Below, one piece after another: positions 7,934 through 16,290 of a stretch of DNA of 22,500 nucleotides. The position numbers and the translations under genes were made by a program. The stretch's first letter is position 1. The number at the start of each line of letters is the position of its first letter. The notes under the pieces are model-generated. The model was not told the origin of the DNA. It did not search any database and was given only the letters and a program-made list of their open reading frames with translations. Source of the stretch: Monoplex corrugatus (taxonomy: Eukaryota > Mollusca > Gastropoda > Littorinimorpha > Ranellidae); NCBI GenBank assembly GCA_030674185.1, contig CM060305.1, positions 166,657,736 through 166,680,235 on the forward strand, in the 5' to 3' direction.

Positions 7934-8578
7934 ATACTGTTTCAACAGCTTCCACCCGGAATGCTTGCGCCAGATGCAGGGCATTTTCTGGAAGGACCAT
8001 TGCCAAACAAGGATGTCCTGAACCAGGCTAGATGACCTCTCCACACAACGACTGCAATGAATGGGCTTATCTGCCGCATGCAGGACGGCGCATCCCAAAA
8101 GATAGCCAGTACAAGAAATCCAAAACAAGAGCGACCGCCCGTGTTCAAGCAAACAGGAACCAGAAAAACACGAAAACAGAATCAGAACGCGTGTCCGTTT
8201 ATATTACATACGCGTTCTGATTCTATTTTCGTGTTTTTCTGGTTCCAGTACAGAGAGCTCACTGCATGATCCCCGTCTACAGGGAGCTCACAGCTGCGAT
8301 ATAGGGATGTTTGCAAACATGATCTGAAGTCTGCTGATATCAGTTTGGACGCTTGGGAAGAGACAGCTGCACGTCAGTATGCCTGGCGACAGGCTATACA
8401 ATACTGCACAGAAGAAACAAACTGGACTGTGGTTAGACAGAAGAGACACAGAAGAGACAGAAGGACAGCTGCGGCAGTGACCACCCAGCCATTGCCATCA
8501 GCCTTCATGGTCGTCAGCTGTGTCAAGGACTGTCATTCACAAATCAGCTTGTTCAGCCACAGTCGACAGAGTCCATAA
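7930..8578 (+). pseudogene. LINE-B: ORF2 C-terminus split by a hairpin insertion
   Basis: The first half gives 'FNSFHPECLRQMQGIFWKDH' and 'LPNKDVLNQAR', the LINE block F-H-x-R-C-L-R-x-I-x-x-I-x-W-x-D that follows the RT. Then 'DDLSTQRLQ', 'GLICRMQDG' and 'RIPKD' match the R-W-x-G-H-V-x-R-M-x-D-x-R-x-P-K block, with frameshifts between pieces. After a 131 bp insertion (8114-8244) the protein resumes with 'QYRELTA', 'GSSQLRYRDVCKHDLKSAD', 'ISLDAWEETAARQYAWRQAI' and the terminal finger 'CVKDCHSQISLFSHSR'. The finger is decayed: its first CxxC is reduced to VVSC and the last Cys is Ser. The stop is TAA at 8576-8578. The same family as LINE-A is likely from the shared 'DCHS.I.L.SHSR' end. The 25 bp minisatellite begins one base after the stop. 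Confidence 0.85.
8106..8252. mobile_element. 131 bp foldback insertion made from a Penelope-like element end, with 8 bp target duplication
   Basis: CCAGTACA occurs at 8106-8113 and 8245-8252, flanking 131 bases that interrupt LINE-B exactly inside its Q-Y-R-E-L block. The insert contains two 37 base arms, 8156-8192 and 8210-8246, complementary at 36 of 37 positions around a 17 base loop. Its left part ('accgcccgtgttcaagcaaa', 'caggaaccagaaaaacacg') is the reverse complement of the end sequence found downstream of the Penelope GIY-YIG gene at 17268-17300 and again at 17466-17505. So it is a short Penelope-like end with an inverted extension, consistent with the inverted terminal structures known in that group. 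The near-perfect arms imply a recent or gene-converted structure. Confidence 0.8.
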
Positions 8579-11353
8579 TCAGGCCCCTTCATTGTCTAAA
8601 CAGCCAGCCCCTTCATTGTCTAAACAGACCAGACCCATTCATTGTCTAAACAGACAGACCCATTCATTGTCTAAACAGACAGGCCCATTCATTGTCTAAA
8701 CAGACAGACCCATTCATTGTCTAAACAGACAGACCCATTCATTGTCTAAACAGACAGGCCCATTCATTGTCTAAACAGACAGACCCATTCATTGTCTAAA
8801 CAGCCAGACCCATTCATTGTCTAAACAGACAGACCCATTCATTGTCTAAACAGACAGGCCATTCATTGTCTAAACAGACAGACCCATTCATTGTCTAAAC
8901 AGACAGACCCATTCATTGTCTAAACAGACAGACCATTCATTGTCTAAACAGACAGACCCATTCATTGTCTAAACAGACAGACCCATTCATTGTCTAAACA
9001 GACAGACCCATTCATTGTCTAAACAGACAGACCCATTCATTGTCTAAACAGACAGACCCATTCATTGTTCTAAACAGACAGACCCATTCATTGTCTAAAC
9101 AGACAGACCCATTCATTGTCTAAACAGACAGACCCATTCATTGTCTAAACAGCAGACCCATTCATTGTCTAAACAGACAGACCCATTCATTGTCTAAACA
9201 GACAGACCCATTCATTGTCTAAACAGACAGACCCATTCATTGTCTAATCAGACAGACCCATTCATTGTGTAAACAGACAGGCCCATTCATTGTCTAAACA
9301 GACAGGCCATTCATTGTCTAAACAGACAGGCCCATTCATTGTCTAAACAGACAGACCCATTCATTGTCTAAACAGACAGACCCATTCATTGTCTAAACAG
9401 ACAGACCCATTCATTGTCTAAACAGACAGACCCATTCATTGTCTAAACAGCCAGGCCCATTCATTGTCTAAACAGACAGACCCATTCATTGTCTAAACAG
9501 CCAGACCCATTCATTGTCTAAACAGCCAGACCCATTCATTGTCTAAACAGACAGACCCATTCATTGTCTAAACAGACAGGCCCATTCATTGTCTAAACAG
9601 ACAGGCCCCTTCATTGTCTAAACAGCCAGGTCCATTCATTGTCTAAACAGACAGGCCCATTCATTGTCTAAACAGACAGACCCATTCATTGTCTAAACAG
9701 ACAGACCCTTCATTGTCTAAACAGACAGGCCCATTCATTGTCTAAACAGCCAGGTCGATTCATTGTCTAAACAGACAGGCCCCTTCATTGTCTAAACAGC
9801 CAGACCCATTCATTGTCTAAACAGACAGACCCCTTCATTGTCTAAACAGACAGGCCCATTCATTGTCTAAACAGCCAGGTCCATTCATTGTCTAAACAGA
9901 CAGGCCCTTTCATTGTCTAAACAGACAGACCCATTCATTGTCTAAACAGCCAGGTCCATTCATTGTCTAAACAGCCAGACCCATTCATTGTCTAAACAGC
10001 CAGGTCCATTCATTGTCTAAACAGCCAGGTCCATTCATTGTCTAAACAGCCAGGCCCATTCATTGTCTAAACAGCCAGGTCCATTCATTGTCTAAACAGA
10101 AAGGCCCATTCATTGTCTAAACAGACAGGCCCATTCATTGTCTAAACAGACAGGCCCATTCATTGTCTAAACAGCCAGGTCCATTCATTGTCTAAACAGA
10201 CAGCCCATTCATTGTCTAAACAGCCAGGTCCATTCATTGTCTAAACAGACAGACCCATTCATTGTCTAAACAGACAGACCCATTCATTGTCTAAACAGCC
10301 AGGCCCATTCATTGTCTAAACAGCCAGGTCCATTCATTGTCTAAACAGACAGGTCCATTCATTGTCTAAACAGACAGACCCATTCATTGTCTAAACAGAC
10401 AGACCCATTCATTGTCTAAACAGACAGACCCATTCATTGTCTAAACAGACAGACCCATTCATTGTCTAAACAGACAGACCCATTCATTGTCTAAACAGAC
10501 AGGTCCATTCATTGTCTAAACAGACAGACCCCTTCATTGTCTAAACAGACAGACCCATTCATTGTCTAAACAGCCAGACCCATTCATTGTCTAAACAGCC
10601 AGGCCCATTCATTGTCTAAACAGACAGACCCATTCATTGTCTAAACAGCCAGGTCCATTCATTGTCTAAACAGACAGACCCATTCATTGTCTAAACAGAC
10701 AGACCCATTCATTGTCTAAACAGACAGGCCCATTCATTGTCTAAACAGACAGACCCATTCATTGTCTAAACAGACAGACCCATTCATTGTCTAAACAGAC
10801 AGACCCATTCATTGTCTAAACAGACAGGCCCCTTCATTGTCTAAACAGCCAGGCCCATTCATTGTCTAAACAGACAGGCCCCTTCATTGTCTAAACAGCC
10901 AGGCCCATTCATTGTCTAAACAGACAGCCCATTCATTGTCTAAACAGCCAGACCCATTCTTTGTCTAAACAGCCAGACCCATTAATTTTCTAAACAGACA
11001 GGCCCATTCATTGTCTAAACAGCCAGGCCCATTCATTGTCTAAACAGCTAGGCCCATTCATTGTCCAAACAGCCAGGCCCCTTCATTGTCTAAACAGACA
11101 GGCCCCTTCATTGTCTAAACAGCCAGACCCATTCATTGTCTAAACAGCCAGACCCATTCATTGTCTAAACAGCCAGACCCATTCATTGTCTAAACAGCCA
11201 GGTCCATTCATTGTCTAAACAGCCAGGCCCACTCATTGTCTAAACAGCTAGGCCCATTCATTGTCTAAACAGCCAGGCCCATTCACTGTCTAAACAGCCA
11301 GGCCCATTCATTGTCTAAACAGACAGGCCCATTCATTGTCTAAACAGACAGAC
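8579..11353. repeat. 25 bp minisatellite, ~111 copies
   Basis: Core ATTCATTGTCTAAACAG followed by 'acagaccc' or variants, with a strict 25 base period. Variable positions are 'cagacag' versus 'cagccag', 'accc' versus 'gccc' versus 'gtcc', and 'cccat' versus 'cccct'. Occasional one-base indels occur (for example 'attgttctaaac' near 9066, 'acagcagaccc' near 9150). The array begins one base after the LINE-B stop codon and ends at 'acagacgagccatcac', where minus-strand LINE-C sequence resumes. The period is not a multiple of three, so no long ORF is open. No spacers separate units, so it is not CRISPR. Each unit carries an inverted pair TGTCT-AAAC-AGACA when the 'acagaca' variant is present. Confidence 0.97.
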
Positions 11354-11660
11354 GAGCCATCACTGTCGCTGTACTGATGTCGCTGCAGTAACCTCTTCCT
11401 TTCGTGGACAAAGTTTCTCTGTTTCAAGTGATGTTTGGTGAGACCATGCATTTGCATGGAATAATGTGGCACACACCTGAACTTCTCACCGGCCAGCATT
11501 ACGTTCTGAGCTTCCCTTCTCTGGGTTCCTTATAGTGTCTTCATTTTCTGGACAGGAAGTGGACTTCACTGCATCGATGACGAGTCTAAAGCCCAGGTTC
11601 TGTACCTTGTTGAAAGCCTGCAGTTTGATCTTGGCTGAGGTTTAGTGCTTTCTTCAAACG
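11340..11660 (-). pseudogene. LINE-C (proximal part): RT-to-RNase H connector of the same LINE family
   Basis: Read on the minus strand, 11626-11551 gives 'KLQAFNKVQNLGFRLVIDAV' and then 'KSTS'. This is the I/Nimb-type block K-V-Q-N-x-x-L-R-L-I-x-G-A-x-K-S-T-P that follows the RT. 11499-11350 gives 'LAGEKFRCVPHYSMQMHGL', 'TKHHLKQRNFVHERKRLLQR', matching the family pattern Q-A-E-K-x-x-x-L-P-x-H-P-M ... L-T-K-N-R-L-K-R-S-S-F-V-H-x-S-K-x-L. A frameshift separates the two pieces. In this family the RNase H domain comes next, and that is what lies at 7818-6886 on the same strand. The parsimonious reading is one LINE-C copy split by LINE-B plus the 25 bp array. Sequence above 11660 is not recognisably LINE. 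Confidence 0.75.
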
Positions 11661-11800
11661 GAAAAGCAAACACCATTTCCGCCATTCTGATTTCATCTCC
11701 AACACATTCAAGTTTCCGATTTCTTGCAGCAAACGTTACACCGGAGACAAAAGGCCACACTTCGGAATCGTGCGGCTGTTGCTGGTGATAGGCACGCGTG
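11661..11800. other. Unrecognised spacer
   Basis: A 64-codon minus-strand ORF (11566-11760) overlaps this stretch in a frame different from LINE-C. No domain is recognised. It could be decayed 5' LINE-C sequence. Confidence 0.35.
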
Positions 11801-11804
11801 CGTG

Positions 11805-11833
11805 TATGTGTGAGTGAGTGAGTGAGTGAGTGA

Positions 11834-11868
<35 letters not shown>

Positions 11869-11911
11869 TGTGTGTGTATGTGTGTGTGTGTGTGTGTGTT
11901 GTATATATATA

Positions 11912-11968
<57 letters not shown>

Positions 11969-12060
11969 ATGTGCGTGTTATGTGCGTGTTGTGTGTGTGT
12001 GTGTGTGTGTTAAATGTGTGTGCATGGGTGTGTGCATGTGTGGGTGTGTGTGCACGCACG
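11805..12060. repeat. Compound microsatellite (GTGA)n-(TG)n-(TA)n-(TG)n
   Basis: (GTGA)n at about 11811-11840, then long TG runs, a central TA block at about 11903-11929, and more TG with 'tgcgtgttatg' repeats (11961-11990). It is flanked by alternating purine-pyrimidine sequence. The Cys/Val ORF read here is an artefact. Confidence 0.95.
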
Positions 12061-12269
12061 CTTGTGTGAATGAACAAAATATAAGCAATGAGTTCTGAAC
12101 TGATTACAGATGGGCTCTTTGCCAAATTTGCACCACATTATATCTTGGTCCAAGGAGAGGTCCCGAACTCATTTGTGTTCAAAAAGATATGACAAATTCA
12201 TGGATCACTGTGGAAAAAAAATGATATTATAAGGGATTTCTCGGCTGGGTATCAGCGGATTTTTATCTA
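12061..12269. other. Unrecognised spacer
   Basis: No gene, repeat or RNA recognised between the TG tract and the short LINE insertion. Confidence 0.4.
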
Positions 12270-12449
12270 CTGTTAGTTACATCTATCAGCCATTGAAAGT
12301 CCGTTGTTGGACAAAGGCCTCCCCAGCTGCTTCCATTCACTTCGTTCCAGTACTTTTCCTCTGCAGTTCTTGTCAAATCCATCTAGGTCGTCTCTCCATC
12401 TAGTTTTCTGTTTTCCTCTATTGCGAGTGCCGTCTCTCTGTTAGTTACA
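12270..12449 (-). mobile_element. Very short 5'-truncated RTE-like LINE 3' end with 12 bp target duplication
   Basis: CTGTTAGTTACA is present at 12270-12281 and again at 12438-12449, flanking 156 bases. The minus strand of the insert encodes 'GTRNRGKQKTRWRDDLDGF', 'DKNCRGKVLERSEWKQLG' and, after a frameshift, 'EAFVQQRTFNG' and a stop. This fits the LINE C-terminal pattern G-R-x-x-x-R-W-x-D-D-I ... W-x-x-x-A-x-D-R-x-x-W-x-x-x-x-E-A-F-V-Q-Q-W, widespread in arthropod and mollusc LINEs. The 3' end abuts 'gatagatg', probably a short tail. It is a textbook target-primed insertion reduced to about 150 bases. Confidence 0.85.
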
Positions 12450-12704
12450 CCTTCATCATATTATGGAGTTTTTACCTATGTAAATTTCAAAGAGATCAAA
12501 CACATCTTTAATTCACTACTAACTATACAGAGTGTTTGATGATACTGATTTCTTTGTTATCTGCATGTTGTTGTGTTTCTAACCCTTGTTCTGTTACTGG
12601 TATAACTGCTCCAGAGAACCAAGAAAACCGTCGAAAAAAAAGGCGTAGAGAAGAACAAACATGGCAGATCATACACACAAACTTCATCTCTGGAAATCCT
12701 GTTT
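12450..12704. other. Unrecognised spacer
   Basis: AT-rich. Overlapping ORFs of 67 and 71 codons on opposite strands have no recognisable domain. Confidence 0.4.
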
Positions 12705-12803
12705 CTATAATAATAATGATATACAATATTTTATATAGCGCAAAATCTTGATAAAATCAAATCTAAGCGCTAAAACAGACACACACGCACGCACGCACAC
12801 ACA

Positions 12804-12835
<32 letters not shown>

Positions 12836-12900
12836 TACACACGCACACGGCTATAAATGGGGAGAAAGAATAAAAGCAATGGAAAATTATAGAGAGCATA
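12705..12900 (+). repeat. Dispersed repeat D, copy 2
   Basis: It matches 5700-5909 nearly base for base outside the CA/GCAC tract: 'tttatatagcgcaaaatctt', 'gcgctaaaacagacacac', 'ggctataaatggggagaaag' and 'attatagagagcat'. The internal microsatellite (12778-12848) differs in length and composition from copy 1. This copy stops at about 12900, right where LINE-E sequence starts, so it lacks the 3' 300 bases present in copy 1. Confidence 0.85.
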
Positions 12901-12903
12901 TTT

Positions 12904-13013
12904 CTGTATCATATTCATCGGTCTGAGAAAGCATTTGATAGTAAACACCATCCTTACTCGGGAAAATGTTACAGGCATATGGCTTCCGAACAGTCATCAA
13001 AACCTAAACAAAC
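12904..13013 (+). pseudogene. LINE-E, 5' fragment: reverse transcriptase motif A region
   Basis: Conceptual translation gives 'EKAFDS' or 'KAFDSVNT' (RT motif A region, family pattern F-I-D-x-x-K-A-F-D-S-V; the catalytic Asp of F-I-D appears as Gly here). A one-base frameshift later it gives 'KMLQAYGFRTVIKT', matching the family's L-W-x-x-L-x-x-Y-G-x-P-x-K-V-I-x-x-I. The next LINE block should be I/L-Q-D-M-Y. Instead the sequence enters the 21 bp minisatellite, and Q-D-M-Y appears only at 15690. Frameshifts and a stop make it a pseudogene. Confidence 0.75.
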
Positions 13014-15692
13014 AAAGTCATCAACAACCTGCACAAAGTCATCAACAACCTACACAAAGTCATCAACAACCTGCACAAAGTCATCAACAACCTGCACAAA
13101 GTCATCAACAACCTACACAAAGTTATCAACAACCTACACAAAGTCATCAACAACCTACACAAAGTCATCAACAACCTGCACAAAGTCATCAACAACCTAC
13201 ACAAAGTCATCAACAACCTAAACTAACAAAGTCATCAACAACCTACACAAAGTCATCAACAACCTACACAAAGTCAGCAACAACCTACACAAAGTCATCA
13301 ACAACCTACACAAAGTCATCAACAACCTGCACAAAGTCATCAACAACCTAAACTAACAAAGTCATCAACAACCAACACAAAGTCATCAACAACCTACACA
13401 AAGTCAGCAACAACCTACACAAAGTCATCAACAACCTACACAAAGTCATCAACAACCTACACAAAGTAAGCAACAACCTAAACAAAGTCAGCAACAACCT
13501 ACACAAAGTCATCAACAACCTACACAAAGTCATCAACAACCTAAACAAAGTCATCAACAACCTACACAAAGTCATCAACAACCTACACAAAGTCATCAAC
13601 AACCTAAACAAAGTCTTCAACAACCTACACAAAGTCACCAACAACCTAAACAAAGTCACCAACAACCTACACAAAGTCACCAACAACCAAAACGAAGTCA
13701 TCAACAACCTACACAAAGTCACCAACAACCTACACAAAGTTATCAACAACCTAAACCAACAAAGTCACCAACAACCTACACAAAGTCATCAACAACCTAA
13801 ACCAACAAAGTCATCAACAACCTACACAAAGTCATCAACAACCTACACAAAGTCATCAACAACCTACACAAAGTCATCAATAACCTACACAAAGTCAGCA
13901 ACAACCTAAACAAAGTCATCAACAACCTACACAAAGTCATCAACAACCTACACAAAGTCAGCAACAACCTAAACAAAGTCATCAACAACCTACACAAAGT
14001 CATCAACAACCTACACAAAGTCATCAACAACCTAAACAAAGTCTTCAACAACCTACACAAAGTCACCAACAACCTAAACAAAGTCACCAACAACCTGCAC
14101 AAAGTCAGCAACAACCTACACAAAGTCAGCAACAACCTAAACAAAGTCATCAACAACCTACACAAAGTCAGCAACAACCTACACAAAGTCAGCAACAACC
14201 TACACAAAGTCACCAACAACCTGCACAAAGTCATCAACAACCTACACAAAGTCACCAACAACCTACACAAAGTCATCAACAACCTACACAAAGTCAGCAA
14301 CAACCTAAACAAAGTCATCAACAACCTACACAAAGTCATCAACAACCTACACAAAGTCAGCAACAACCTAAACAAAGTCATCAACAACCTACACAAAGTC
14401 ATCAACAACCTACACAAAGTCATCAACAACCTAAACAAAGTCTTCAACAACCTACACAAAGTCACCAACAACCTAAACAAAGTCTTCAACAACCTACACA
14501 AAGTCACCAACAACCTACACAAAGTCTTCAACAACATACACAAAGTCACCAACAACCTAAACAAAGTCATCAACAACCTAAACAAAGTCTTCAACAACCT
14601 ACACAAAGTCATCAACAACCTAAACAAAGTCATCAACAACCTACACAAAGTCATCAACAACCTACACAAAGTCACCAACAACCTACACAAAGTCATCAAC
14701 AACCTACACAAAGTCAGCAACAACCTACACAAAGTCATCAACAACCTACACAAAGTCACACAACAACCTACACAAAGTCATCAACAACCTACACAAAGTC
14801 ACCAACAACCTACACAAAGTCATCAACAACCTACACAAAGTTATCAACAACCTACACAAAGTCACCAACAACCTACACAAAGTTATCAACAACCTACACA
14901 AAGTCATCAACAACCTACACAAAGTTATCAACAACCTAAACGAAGTCACCAACAACCTACACAAAGTCACCAACAACCTACACAAAGTTATCAACAACCT
15001 ACACAAAGTCATCAACAACCTAAAGTAACAGTCATCAACAACCTAAACAAAGTCATCAACAACCTACACAAAGTCATCAACAACCTACACAAAGTTATCA
15101 ACAACCTACACAAAGTCATCAACAACCTACACAAAGTCATCAACAACCTAAAGTAACAGTCATCAACAACCTACACAAAGTCATCAACAACCTAAACAAA
15201 GTCATCAACAACCTACACAAAGTCACCAACAACCTACACAAAGTCACCAACAACCTACACAAAGTCATCAACAACCTACATAAAGTCTTCAACAACCTAC
15301 ACAAAGTCTTCAACAACCTACACAAAGTCATCAACAACCTACACAAAGTCTTCAACAACCTACACAAAGTCATCAACAACCTACACAAAGTCTTCAACAA
15401 CCTACACAAAGTCTTCAACAACCTACACAAAGTCATCAACAACCTAAACAAAGTCATCAACAACCTACACAAAGTCATCAACAACCTACACAAAGTCATC
15501 AACAACCTACACAAAGTCACCAACAACCTACACAAAGTCATCAACAACCTAAACCAACAAAGTCACCAACAACCTACACAAAGTCATCAACAACCTAAAC
15601 CAACAAAGTCATCAACAACCTACACAAAGTCATCAACAACCTACACAAAGTCATCAACAACCTAAACCAACAAAGTCATCAACAACCTGCAG
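13000..15692 (+). repeat. 21 bp minisatellite derived from LINE-E RT codons, ~127 copies
   Basis: The unit contains GTCATCAACAACCT plus 'acacaaa', with a 21 base period. In the LINE-E frame each unit reads K-V-I-N-N-L-H. The last unit (15672-15692) reads K-V-I-N-N-L-Q and continues without a break into D-M-Y-T-S-N-N-Q-C. Main variants are gtcAtc, gtcAGc, gtcACc, gtcTTc and gTTAtc at the third codon, and ctaCac, ctaAac or ctGCac at the last. Several units carry a 4 base insertion ('aaaccaac', 'aaactaac') near 13217, 13351, 13753, 13799, 15551, 15598 and 15663. Others have 'aaagtaacagtc' near 15021 and 15149. Other frames give QSHQQPT, TKSSTTY and, on the minus strand, MTLCRLL heptads (up to 320 codons open). 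I take these as by-products. The plus strand has about one G per unit. Confidence 0.95.
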
Positions 15693-16290
15693 GACATGTA
15701 TACAAGCAACAACCAGTGCTGAGTGAGACAGGACGGTCAACTAACCGGGTGACTGTAAATCAAACCGTACCTGGACATCGACAGGACAGCATAATCTCTC
15801 CTCTGCTCTTTCTTGTCATGGGCTGAGTGATGGAGAACAGAAAGCAACCGGTAAAGAGCAGAGGGGATTGGTTTAGGGTTTCACCTAACGGCTGGCGGAT
15901 AGTGAATTTATGGGATTGTTCTCACATTCCCAGATAGACACTCAGGAAAAGACAGAATAGATAACATCGCAAGATCAATAGCTCTCAAGTCCCATGTAAA
16001 ACCATGATCATGAAACCGAAGACCAGGAGCATACAGAGGATCATAACCAGAGGGGAGGAGCTAGAAGAAGTAGAAAAGGTTTAGGCATGACATCAAGAAA
16101 GAAGTCTCAACAAGAACTGCAATGCCAGCACAGGCATTCCACAGACTCAGCATTGTCTGGCCGTCTTCTATCATCCATATCAGCACCAAAACGCAGTTCT
16201 ACAAGTCTAAGTGTCTGATCAGTCCTGATGTATGTTTCACAGATGTGAAAAACTAACTGCAAGACAAAGTCGCCTGAAGGGCTCTGATGG
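15690..16290 (+). pseudogene. LINE-E, 3' fragment: RT fingers/palm to thumb, degenerate
   Basis: Starting from the last minisatellite unit, frames give 'NNLQDMYTSNNQC', 'VRQDGQLT', 'NRVTVNQTV', 'RQDSIISPLLFLVM' (RT motif B region; family R-Q-G-C-x-x-S-P-x-L-F) and 'VMENRKQ'. Much weaker sequence follows, in which the YADD/LADD motif cannot be found. Then come 'GEELEEVEKV' (family L-E-x-V-E-x-F-x-Y-L-G), 'DIKKEVSTRTAMPAQAFHRL' and 'SIVWPSSIIHISTKTQFYKS' (family A-F-x-x-L-x-x-V-W-x-S-x-x-I-S-x-x-T-K-x-x-x-Y-x-S). It ends near 'CEKLTARQSRL' just before the Penelope gene. Stops and frameshifts are frequent. Together with 12904-13013 this is one RT gene carrying an internal 2.7 kb expansion. Confidence 0.75.

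Noticed and set aside
8579..11353. Possible CRISPR array
   Set aside because: Units are contiguous 25-mers with no unique spacers, the context is eukaryotic retroelements, and no cas-like gene is present.
12935..13351. Q/P/T-rich plus-strand ORF resembling a low-complexity secreted or adhesive protein
   Set aside because: Its first 25 residues are frame-shifted LINE-E RT and dispersed-repeat sequence, and the rest is minisatellite.
13797..14759. 320-codon minus-strand Leu-rich heptad ORF
   Set aside because: Antisense of the 21 bp LINE-derived minisatellite. It ends at 4 base insertion units, and its codon content is explained by the repeat.
12979..15018. Telomere- or centromere-like satellite
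   Set aside because: The 21 bp unit is not telomeric (no TTAGGG-like core), and the array is short and anchored in a LINE gene on both sides.
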